Assembly (NCBI GenBank): GCA_002869465.1 | Contig: PKSW01000319.1 | Span: 1-19,835 of the forward strand | DNA length: 19,835 nt | Reading direction: 5' to 3' | Source: Marinilabiliales bacterium | Lineage (GTDB): Bacteria; Bacteroidota; Bacteroidia; Bacteroidales; F082 | In this document: one piece after another, positions 1 through 9,100 of the stretch | Position numbering within the stretch: the first letter of the stretch is position 1 | Layout of the letters: each line of letters begins with the position of its first letter | Made by a program: the position numbers and the translations under genes | Notes under the pieces: generated by a model | What the model saw: only the letters and a program-made list of their open reading frames with translations | Database searches by the model: none | Told to the model about the DNA's origin: nothing

Positions 1-1
1 A

Positions 2-1543
2 CCGCGCTACAATATCCAGCTCAAAGACGATAAATCGTTCCCCTGGTTGTGTATTAAAAACGAACCCTTCCCGAGGGTATTTCCCACCCGGAACCTGATT
101 AAAGACGGATCGGAATATTTTGGCCCTTACGCTTCTGTGCGCATGATGAAAACCTTGCTTGATATGATTAAGCAATTGTATCCGATTCGTACCTGCACTT
201 TAAGTCTTACTGAAAAAAATATTCAGGCCGGAAAATTTAAAGTGTGTCTTGAATATCAAATCGGGAATTGTCTTGGACCCTGTGTCGGAAAACAATCTGA
301 ATCTGACTACAATACCACCATTGATCAGATAAAATCGATCATCAAGGGTAATATTGGCGAGGTGATCCATGAATTGAAAAACCTGATGCGGACCGCTGCT
401 GATGAATTAAATTTTGAACGGGCGCAACTGCTGAAAGAAAAGATCGAAACGTTGGAGAAATATAAAAGTAAATCCACCATTGTTAATCCGCATATTGAAA
501 ATGTGGATGTATTATCCATACTAAATGATACCAGCGTTGCCTATGTGAATTATTTGCGTGTGATCAAAGGAGCCATTGTGCAAGCACATACCATTGAGTT
601 AAAGAAAAAGCTGGATGAAACGGAAGATGAGTTGTTGCTTTTTGCACTCACAGATTTCAGAAATAGGTTCCATTCAACGGCTGGTGAAGTAATCTTACCA
701 TTTGATCCGGGTTACGACCTGAAAGATTTAAAAATTACGGTCCCCCAACGTGGCGATAAAAAACAATTGCTGGAATTGAGCCAGCGGAATGCCAAATACT
801 ACCGGGTGGAAAGGCAAAAACAGAAGGACCTGGTTGATCCTGATCGGCATAAAAAAAGGATTTTAAAGAAATTGAAGGAAGACCTGAGGATGAAAGAAGA
901 ACCCGTGCAGATCGAATGTTTTGACAACTCCAATTTCCAGGGCGATTACCCGGTAGCAGCGATGGTGCAATTCGTAGATGCAAAACCCAATAAACAGGCT
1001 TACCGACATTATAACATTAAAACAGTTATCGGCCCTGATGATTATGCCTCGATGGAAGAAGTGATATACAGAAGATACAGCCGTCTGTTGAAGGAAGGAA
1101 AAACACTGCCGCAACTCATTGTTATTGATGGCGGAAAAGGACAACTGAGCGCTGCTGTGAAAAGCCTTAAAAAACTGGACTTATTTGGAAAAATAACTAT
1201 CGTTGGCATTGCCAAAAGGTTAGAGGAATTATATTTTCCCAATGATCCGGTTCCGTTGTATTTGGATAAAAAATCTGAGTCGTTGAAAGTGATTCAACAT
1301 CTGCGTGATGAAGCGCACCGTTTCGGGATAACACACCACCGTTCACGACTGGAAAAGGGCACCATCAAATCCGAATTAACAGATATTGAAGGAGTCGGAT
1401 TTTCAACTGCTCAAAAATTGTTATGGAAATTTAAATCCGTTAAAAAAATAAAAGAAGCCTCAATTGATGAACTTAGCGACACCGTGGGGAAATCGAAAGC
1501 TGAAATTGTCTATTCTCATTTTAATCCCAAAGCCCAGACATAA
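2..1543 (+). CDS. uvrC: UvrABC system protein C (excinuclease subunit), 5' end missing
   Basis: UvrC makes both the 3' and 5' incisions around bulky DNA lesions in nucleotide excision repair, acting with UvrB. The gene enters from the left edge in frame 2, and the first visible residues (RYNIQLKDDKSFPWL) are the end of the GIY-YIG nuclease domain, so only the N-terminal catalytic core is lost. The TTG at 47 is internal and not the start. Four cysteines follow (one near base 194, then a Cx7Cx3C group at 244-285), spaced like the reported UvrC iron-sulfur ligands. A UVR motif for UvrB contact lies near 395-460. The RNase H-like endonuclease half carries the CFDNSN and IDGGKGQ motifs with its acidic residues (about 915 and 1125), and a helix-hairpin-helix pair ends the protein (1375-1530). 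Family assignment is secure. The downstream tonB is convergent and unrelated. Confidence 0.97.
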   Translation, partial: PRYNIQLKDDKSFPWLCIKNEPFPRVFPTRNLIKDGSEYFGPYASVRMMKTLLDMIKQLYPIRTCTLSLTEKNIQAGKFKVCLEYQIGNCLGPCVGKQSESDYNTTIDQIKSIIKGNIGEVIHELKNLMRTAADELNFERAQLLKEKIETLEKYKSKSTIVNPHIENVDVLSILNDTSVAYVNYLRVIKGAIVQAHTIELKKKLDETEDELLLFALTDFRNRFHSTAGEVILPFDPGYDLKDLKITVPQRGDKKQLLELSQRNAKYYRVERQKQKDLVDPDRHKKRILKKLKEDLRMKEEPVQIECFDNSNFQGDYPVAAMVQFVDAKPNKQAYRHYNIKTVIGPDDYASMEEVIYRRYSRLLKEGKTLPQLIVIDGGKGQLSAAVKSLKKLDLFGKITIVGIAKRLEELYFPNDPVPLYLDKKSESLKVIQHLRDEAHRFGITHHRSRLEKGTIKSELTDIEGVGFSTAQKLLWKFKSVKKIKEASIDELSDTVGKSKAEIVYSHFNPKAQT

Positions 1544-1545
1544 AA

Positions 1546-1566
1546 AAGGCCGCGTATCGCGGCCTT
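1546..1566. terminator. Bidirectional rho-independent terminator between uvrC and tonB
   Basis: A perfect 9-bp GC-rich stem (1546-1554 with 1558-1566) has a 3-nt loop. It begins 2 bp after the uvrC stop codon and ends 13 bp from the tonB stop. Read on the - strand it is followed by a T run (complement of the A run at 1542-1547), a good terminator for tonB. On the + strand the following tract is T-rich but interrupted, so termination of uvrC may be weaker. Confidence 0.85.
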
Positions 1567-1579
1567 CTATATTTTATAT

Positions 1580-2257
1580 TTACTGAAGTGTAAATTTCAC
1601 GGGTAGGTTGTAAGAAACCCTTACTGGCTTTCCACGTTGTTTACCAGGTGACCATTTTGGCATTTTCTCAACCACGCGAACGGCTTCTTCGTCACATCCG
1701 CCACCGATACCACGTAAAACCTTTACATTTGAAATGCTTCCGTTAGGTTCAACTACAAAATTGATAAATACCCTGCCCTGGATACCACTTTCTTTGGCCA
1801 GCGGTGGATATTTAATGTTTTCACTCAGGTATTTCATCAATTCGCCCATACCCCCCGGGAATGATGGCATCGACTCTACCACTGTAAAAATCTCAGCCTC
1901 TATAATTTCTTCGTCTTCTTCAGCCGGCGGAATATATTCTTCGACAACGGTTTCATCATCTGCTTCAACGTCAATATCCAGATCGTCTTCAACTTCCACG
2001 TCATCTTCAACAATTTTAATTTGCGTTACCTGTTTTGGAGGTGGCGGTGGAGGTGGTTTAATTTTTTGTTCTGTAATCGGAATAATTTCTTCCGGTGTAT
2101 CATCTACTGCTCTTGTAGCAAGGTCAATGGTTACTTTATCGTAACTCTTTAATTCGAATGCAAACAAAACAACAGCGAGGGCCAGAATTAACCCAATTTG
2201 GAAAAAAATACTTTTCTTATTTTCCAAGTCTGCTTTTGGTGTCTTTTTAGCTTCCAT
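1580..2257 (-). CDS. tonB: TonB-family energy transducer with acidic linker
   Basis: This inner-membrane-anchored protein is expected to pass proton-motive-force energy from ExbB/ExbD to TonB-dependent outer-membrane receptors. The 225 residues show a short basic cytoplasmic N-terminus, one membrane anchor (about 18-36), a run of seven prolines (68-74), a periplasmic linker and a C-terminal TonB domain (about 131-225). The last contains the FPGG motif typical of Bacteroidetes TonB, then GRVFINFVVEPNG and a final strand near VSYNLPVKF. The linker at 84-122 is strikingly acidic: 22 Asp/Glu in 39 residues and no Lys/Arg, where classical TonB has Pro-Lys and Pro-Glu repeats. No exbB or exbD is adjacent. 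It lies 68 bp after the VanZ-like gene on the same strand. Bacteroidetes usually carry several TonB paralogues, so the symbol is generic and its partner receptor is unknown. Confidence 0.9.
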   Translation of the reverse strand: MEAKKTPKADLENKKSIFFQIGLILALAVVLFAFELKSYDKVTIDLATRAVDDTPEEIIPITEQKIKPPPPPPPKQVTQIKIVEDDVEVEDDLDIDVEADDETVVEEYIPPAEEDEEIIEAEIFTVVESMPSFPGGMGELMKYLSENIKYPPLAKESGIQGRVFINFVVEPNGSISNVKVLRGIGGGCDEEAVRVVEKMPKWSPGKQRGKPVRVSYNLPVKFTLQ

Positions 2258-2325
2258 ATTTTGAAATTTTATCGATCCTAAAAATCAACTGCTAAAATAG
2301 CAATTAATTTATTACAACATTTTTT

Positions 2326-2712
2326 TTATACTTTATTTTTAGCATGTTGCAAAAAATATGCCACCCCTCCGGTAATTGCACCAATTGCATTGGCCATGAA
2401 ATCATATACATTACCATTACGTCCCGTAAAAACATACAACTGCAAAAGTTCAGTCACTAATCCATAGAACACTGACAAAAGAATTACAACAAGAACTATA
2501 AAAGAACGGTGAAGACTCTTTAGATATTGTTGGCGGTATCCATACAATGCCAGGTACGAGAGAATTCCAAACATCACAACATGGACTATTTTATCCGGTG
2601 ACAGCCACTCGAGAAATGTTGGAATCTTTGGAATTTGATAACCGGGAATACCGGTTAATATCAGTATAAACATGGCCCATGCAATAGCCGGTCCATATTT
2701 CCTGAAAATCAT
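2326..2712 (-). CDS. VanZ-like small membrane protein
   Basis: The protein has 128 residues and about four predicted transmembrane segments (roughly 8-23, 42-58, 71-92 and 104-121), the size and layout of short VanZ-like proteins. Family-type polar residues are visible: DK..H before and within the second helix (D40, K41, H44), E88 and Q91 at the end of the third, and the R98...D104...N108 pattern leading into the last. VanZ was named for low-level teicoplanin resistance in enterococci, but the biochemical role of these short homologues is not known, and no resistance gene is nearby. The gene starts 6 bp after the gcvH stop codon, so it is almost certainly cotranscribed with gcvH. The ATG start gives a natural N-terminus directly before the first helix. 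Confidence 0.85.
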   Translation of the reverse strand: MIFRKYGPAIAWAMFILILTGIPGYQIPKIPTFLEWLSPDKIVHVVMFGILSYLALYGYRQQYLKSLHRSFIVLVVILLSVFYGLVTELLQLYVFTGRNGNVYDFMANAIGAITGGVAYFLQHAKNKV

Positions 2713-2718
2713 AACTAT

Positions 2719-3099
2719 TTAAGATTCAATACTGTTTTTATATGCATCGGCATCGAGCAGGTCATTGAGTTCATCCTTAGCAGCCACCTTTATTTTAACG
2801 ATCCAGCCATCACCATAAGGATCACTATTGATGATTTCCGGTGTGTCTTCCAGGGCTTCGTTCACCTCGATTACAGCACCTCCTATCGGCATGAACATAT
2901 CTGAAACGGTTTTTACAGCTTCTATGGTTCCGAAGGTGTCGCCTTTATCAAGTTCTTCATCCAGCGTTTCAACTTCAACAAAAACAATATCACCCAATTC
3001 ATTTTGAGCAAAATCAGTGATTCCAATATAGGCTTCGTCGCCTTCTACCCTCACCCATTCGTGGTCTTCGGTGTACAATAAATCAGCAGGAACTTTCAT
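2719..3099 (-). CDS. gcvH: Glycine cleavage system H protein
   Basis: GcvH is the small lipoyl-carrying protein that shuttles the aminomethyl group between the P, T and L proteins of the glycine cleavage system in the cytoplasm. In some organisms it is also an entry point for lipoate assembly. The 126-residue length is normal for the family. The lipoylation motif EAVKTVSD is present, with Lys63 as the attachment site. Other family landmarks include HEWV (13-16), ITDFAQ (27-32) and a C-terminal DPYGDGWIVKIK segment. The other glycine cleavage genes are absent, so gcvH stands alone between sprA and the VanZ-like gene. It is preceded by a 92-bp gap with a promoter-like element, so it probably has its own transcript. 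The ATG at 3099 has no Shine-Dalgarno sequence, which is common in this phylum. Confidence 0.97.
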   Translation of the reverse strand: MKVPADLLYTEDHEWVRVEGDEAYIGITDFAQNELGDIVFVEVETLDEELDKGDTFGTIEAVKTVSDMFMPIGGAVIEVNEALEDTPEIINSDPYGDGWIVKIKVAAKDELNDLLDADAYKNSIES

Positions 3100-3122
3100 T
3101 TCTTATGTGTTTTTTAATGTGC

Positions 3123-3130
3123 CAAATTTA
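3123..3130 (-). promoter_or_regulatory. Candidate -7 promoter element upstream of gcvH
   Basis: Read on the - strand this is TAAATTTG, a perfect match to the Bacteroidetes housekeeping -7 consensus TAnnTTTG, 23 bp before the gcvH ATG. At the -33 position, 20 bp upstream, there is CTG rather than the consensus TTG. The motif is short and can occur by chance in AT-rich DNA, but its position in the intergenic gap is right. Confidence 0.5.
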
Positions 3131-3191
3131 TGATTTTTTTACTTTGTAAGCAGTCTAAATTATTGATTTGAACCGGAATTTTAGGCCTTGA

Positions 3192-6100
3192 TTACTGTGC
3201 AAGGTTAAACCTGAGCGTAAATCCGGCACTGGTTGTGGCATTGGGAAATTGTGAAGAAACATACGGATTGTTACTCGTCCAGTTGTAATAAGCTCGAAGC
3301 TGCAAGCTCTGGCTAAGCATGTAATCTGCAGAAAAGTTTAAAGTATACTGCATTGAGCCAGCTGACACCTGGTTATTATCCTCATCAATTCTTCTTAATG
3401 AAGTTTTATTATCCCTTAATCCGAAATCCAGTTTCAGGTTTAAATCGCTACCCACCCGGCTCGACGCTTTTCCTGTAAATGATGCAATCTGGAATTTAAG
3501 CCCTTTTACCCGGTATCCCATTCCAATCACCAGTTCGTTCCCTAAAATCTCTGTTACTTGATTATTTACAAAACTTAAAGACAGGTTTCTTGATTTTTTA
3601 TATTCAGCTCTTACCGTTAAGCTATTATGCAAGGTTACATCCAAACCAATCAGCGGACTGTAGGTTTCAATCACTGAAACCACCCCAATGTCATATTTGG
3701 TAATATAATTATAGGTATCCTGAAATGTTTCACCGGGTTCATCCGGGTTATAATTCACATTGGTTCGCCATGATGTGATACTTAACATGGACCGGTAACC
3801 ATGTGTGATATTCACGCTTCTGAAAATTTTTCCAATGGATTTTATGTTGGTCAGACCATTAAAGGTAATTCGCCAATTGGGAACTGGAAATTTTGGGAAC
3901 GGTGAAGAAATATTAACCCCTGTTGGGTCACTTCCACTATATGCAGATAAAAATGAATAATACAATACCTGCTGTGAATTTGAACCATAACCATATGGAA
4001 ATTGCGCCCCGGCAATAGTGTCATAAAAATATTTGGAATCATCCGGTAAACTCTGCCACGCCGGATTTTCTTGCGCCAATCTTTCTGCAATTTCATCACG
4101 ATTTCCTAAGAAGGTTTGGAATGTTGGTGAAATATCATCGTTGTTGGATTGTTGAAATGATGTTCGGATAATGGAATATGAGATGCTGAAATTACCCATG
4201 TTCGTCGGCGTATATTCATTGAAAACACCGTTGGTATCATATCTAAAATACGATTGGTAGTTATCTGCATAAACCCTGTCACCATCAATATCTATTCTTA
4301 TAGCATTTAGAATATCTCCATTTAATTTATAGGATAAAGCTTCATTCAATTTCTGCATATATGCATTGTTGATTGCTGAATCATTCGTGTACCATCCGTT
4401 TTCAGCAGCAGTGTATGGGAAATCTTCGTATTGTTTTCCAAAAACAAAACCCCAACCCGGAGCATTATGCGCGTAATTCATACCAAGAAACTGAGGCTCC
4501 AATTGATCATCTGTACCGCCCAACATATATCCGGGTAATACTGTTCCCTGCCCCTGGCTCCAAGTTACAGATGCTTTTTTCACAAGCATAAGAACTTTCA
4601 ATAGTCCTTCTCCGAACTTTTTACCATATTCCTTTTTGGGCTTGGCTGTTGTATCGTTTACCGTTTCGTTCGGATCGGGTCTTGCACCGCGGTTAGTTGA
4701 ACCCGGTCTTGTTGATCTTCGTTGGGTTTGACTGAGTGATTTCAGATAAGGTATTTTATTATAAAGCTGTTGCAGATCACCATTTCCATTTATCTGCTTT
4801 TGATTCCCATTCTCAATCGTATTTCCAAATCTTGGCTGTATGGAATATGGTGATGCTGCCCAAGCATACAGGGTTTGAACACTTGCCGCCAAGGTCACCC
4901 AGTCAAGTATTGGGATTTTTTTTAACGGTACATTGTAGGTAACCTTTAAAGATTGGCTATATCGTTGCATGGTGCCAAAATTTGCAATTTCATTCCAAAC
5001 TTCCTGCTTGTATTCTTCCCACGCCTCTGTATCCTTGTCGGGATATAAAACAGGTTCTTTGATATAGGTATTCGCCCCAGCATTAAATTCAAACGACAAT
5101 GATTTTGAGAAATCATATTTAAAATCGAAGATTCTGTTCCAATTCCACACCCTGTTTACCGTAGGATAAATAATTACATCCCCAAGGCTCTTGTCACGAT
5201 ATAGAATTTCATGTATCTGACGGTTCATATCCGTTCTGAAAGCCAATACCTTTGGCAATAAATAAAAGTTAAAATCTTTTATTAAAGCTAAGCTCTTTGA
5301 TTTAAAAGCATTAGCTCTTTCCAAAGGCACATAATTTTTTGGTCGTCCATTGTAATTATAACCAAACCCACCCCTGTATTCCTTCCGATCATCATATTCA
5401 TAGTCAATATTTCTATGATCAACTTTTGAATATGCAAATGAAACATCGAAGTTTTCAATATCATATACCCTGGGTTTTTTCTTATTGTCCGTTCTTGTTT
5501 TCCTCACATTCATCAGGTTGACATTTGTTCTGGATGTATGATCTTCAACCAATCTTTTCACAGAATCGCGGTCCTGAGTATTAGTATAAGTATCCAAATC
5601 TTCCTTTAATTTGACGTCTGGCTGCAAAGGATTGTATTCAGGAGTTATTTTTGAGATGCCATAATCGACATGTAAAGGAAGGCTTACTCCAGCTTTTTCA
5701 GAAAAGAATTTACCAAGTTGCAGGTCGGTAGTAACAAGAAAATCTGTCACATATTCCAATGGAATCTGGGTGATTTTCTTTTCCAGGCTTGCAAAACCTG
5801 CCGAACTATGAGAAGCAGAAACTGCCACACGGCCCAGATCAGCGAGTGTTGCCTCTACCCTTCCGGTAGCCGCCCAACCTGACTTATCATTAAAATCTGT
5901 GAGCCGCAATTCGTCCACCCATATGACGGCACTTTTTGGATTGCCATCGTCGTCAAGACCGGTACCGATTCTTTTCGGGTTCCGAACACCAATTAATATG
6001 CCTTTCACATCGCTGATACTCGGGCTGCCCAACACAGTTACACGTGCATTATTACTATACTCACGGTAGGGTTTATATAAAGCCAGGTCGGAATTCGGAT

Positions 6101-9100
6101 CGCGCATGGCTACATTCCGGTTTTCTTTTACCTGGACCAGGTCTTCAAGATTAATATTGAAGTTGTTTATTTCAGGCCAAATCGAGTCGCGTAATGTCGC
6201 AGGAGTATACCAATCAGTAAACTCAAGAGGAAGTTCATACTCATAATAGTTATCTGTAAAATCGGAACCAATTCGTATAAAAACAGTCATATCGCCGTAA
6301 TCCATTTCTTCTTCCTCAAAACGCTTTTCGGCATGCACATACATTTGAAGATTTTTAAACTGCCTGAAATCGAATTCTGTTGTTTTAAAAACACCACGGG
6401 CATCTCCATCCAATAAATTAACTACTTCTAATTGTATGGATTGTTCGTTCTGAAATACATAGTTTGTTGTTCCAAAGTTTACTTCTCTTTCAATTCCCGG
6501 TGGAATTACATATGGTATGGGCTGTCGTTGCCCGTTTTCTTCAATATTCACTGCCGAAACAACAAAGTTCGTTTCATTTCCATCATCACCGGAAATATAC
6601 TCACCTTGAGCCAGGAGCGAATGACTATATCTTCTCCATTCTCCCCTTACCAATTCAAATGATGCGAATCGTGTTATAATTGGTTTTTTGAACCCGCGCA
6701 TAAAAACACGCATAAAGCGAATCGACCTAAAATCCTGTATATTTCCAACAATTTTTTCAGGATTCTGGACCGGAATCTTAAACTGATACCATTTTACATT
6801 GGTTACATCACCGTTGGCTAACCTTACATTAGTTGCATAATGGATATCTGTGATATAATTTTTACCCACTTCCATTTTTTGAGGATCCAATTCAACTTTA
6901 TATTGAAAATACCGTTCTGCTTCGCTCAATGTATTGTCACGGTTGATATCTTCCACGTTGGGCAAATTGGTTTGAGCCGTTGGATAAGATTCCGGATTTA
7001 TATCATCTGTAGGAGAGTTACCCTCGGTACCATTGTATTGCTTATACCTTTCTGTAACGCTAGAATACTTAGCTTCGGCATCATAGTCAGAACCTCTGAA
7101 ATAGTGATAATTATCTGCAGAAGGATCCTGAGATGCATCGATGTAAGCGTTTGAGGAGGTTCCATATTTTTCACGTATAACACTCAAGTATGAACCTTCG
7201 TAAAAACTTTGCTCATCTTCAAGGCCATTTGTTGATGCTAAACCATCATAGCCTACATCCTGGTATAAGCGGGATCCAGTGGCAGAGCTAAACGACTCAA
7301 CCAGGGCTTGCTGCGTGGGTACCCGGCCCCACTTGGTGGTGTCCACTTCTGTAACTTCAGCTGTAATGGGTAAGCCATTCTCATAACTCTTTCGCCCGTC
7401 ACGCAAAATATCTTCAGAAACTTCACCTAAATTGATATAAAGTTCTCCAGGGTTATCCGCATCTTCGGTAAAAGGATCCATCATCCAAAACTCGATATAC
7501 TCAATGTTGGAAGCTTCAAAATCGGAAGATTCAATTTTACGCATGATTCCTCCCCAGCGTGTTTCCGGATCGGCCAATGTTCCATCAGGGTTTAAACCGG
7601 CGGTTGGCGGGTTGAGTGCCGGCTCGACATCGTAATTATACTGTCCTCTTTCAGATGGATAGTAAGCGAAGTTCAGTACGGCAATATTTGTTGGGGTTCC
7701 GTTTGGAATATCTTTATTAGGATATACTTCCGTTTCTAATACCTGACGGGTTGAGTTTTTAGAAATTTCATTTTTATCAACGTTTGGCGGACGCAGACCT
7801 CCTGATCGGTCATAAAATAACGGGTCAATAATATACCATGCAAATTTTGCACGATTTTTTCCATAAACCAATGTATCAGCATACTGTGATGACATCCCTT
7901 CAGGAAATAAATCAGGTTGTCCTTGCGGAACGCTTGCAAGATACCACGACCCTATATGTTTTAAATCAATAGTTGATTGTGCGCCTTCAAAGTCATCAAT
8001 GTAGGATGTTCCTGTTTTACCTACGGCTTTTGAATGTCCGGGAATGAATTGAGCAAATTCACCATCTACTGAAATTCTGGACACTTCATTTGTTGAAATC
8101 CCAGGCAATTTGTCAATTAAATTCGTCAGCCACCTTGATTCCGTTCGGTAACTCAGATCCAGTCCCCATATAGTATTATTTATAGGGTCATCACCATAAT
8201 TTACTTTTTGGGTCAGAGGTTTTTCATTCAGATTGAGTATGGTACCACCAATATGAAAGTTTTTATTTATCTCATGATCTACATGTAATCCCATCATCCT
8301 TTTTTGCTGGATATTGAACATGGAGTTACTTTCGAGCGACACATTGATTGGCACTCCTGAATTCATTATGCCATCATTAATAATTTTAACCCTCCCCAGG
8401 GTGTAATCAACCGTATAATCAACATTTTCAACCAATGGTACACCTCCGGCCGTTACCCTTACTGATCCCTGGGGTACATTCAGGGCATTCAGACTTATAT
8501 CAGAACCGGATTGTGATTTATACATCCCTTCAATAATATATCTGTTCTTTTCAGGGAACTGCTCGGCTCCCGTTTTTGTAGTCGAGTATAATGAATCATA
8601 TGCATACAGATTGGCATACTCAGGACTATTGGGGAAAACTGAATCATGAATATAACTACCAAAGGGTTCGAGGGACGTGAAAAACAATCGACCATTTGAA
8701 GCTTGAAAAGTACCACCGGATTTTGCTGCACCATCAATAAAGTCGAACATTCCGTCACCATTAGGAACAGGATTCAATTGGTTATCCAAATTGTCAAGAC
8801 CGAGTAAGTGAATAAGAGGCACACCTACCGCATCTTCCGGGCCTTCGGTAAAATATCCTGTTGGAACGCCTTCTTTATTTCCCGAATATAAAATATTCAA
8901 CATGAAATCGTTACGCTCAACCTGGTATGCTCCAATTGAATAAACGTTTTTCATCATCAGGTTCCACATGGGCATCCCAGTATTCGGGTTGCTGCTCTTC
9001 AGCAGTTTAACCACCAGGTTATTGGGTGCTGTATTTCCCTGATCGGAGAATTCTCCTATCTGAAAAACCTCATCATAACCAATAATAGTATATTGCACTG

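Noticed and set aside
47..49. TTG as a possible start of the uvrC reading frame
   Set aside because: The frame is open to the left edge and encodes recognisable UvrC residues before this codon, so the gene is truncated by the window and not started here.
1734..2144. 136-codon open frame on the + strand opposite tonB
   Set aside because: Its Ser-rich and Gly-rich runs are simply the complement of the acidic and proline-rich tonB linker.
2290..2302. Small inverted repeat (TGCTA, 3 nt, TAGCA) between the VanZ-like gene and tonB
   Set aside because: A 5-bp AT-containing stem with a poor T tract is too weak to call a terminator, and no promoter before tonB was convincing either.
3186..3204. CCTTG/CAAGG inverted repeat at the end of sprA
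   Set aside because: The 5-bp stem has a 9-nt loop spanning the stop codon and no adjacent T run. It does not look like a functional terminator.
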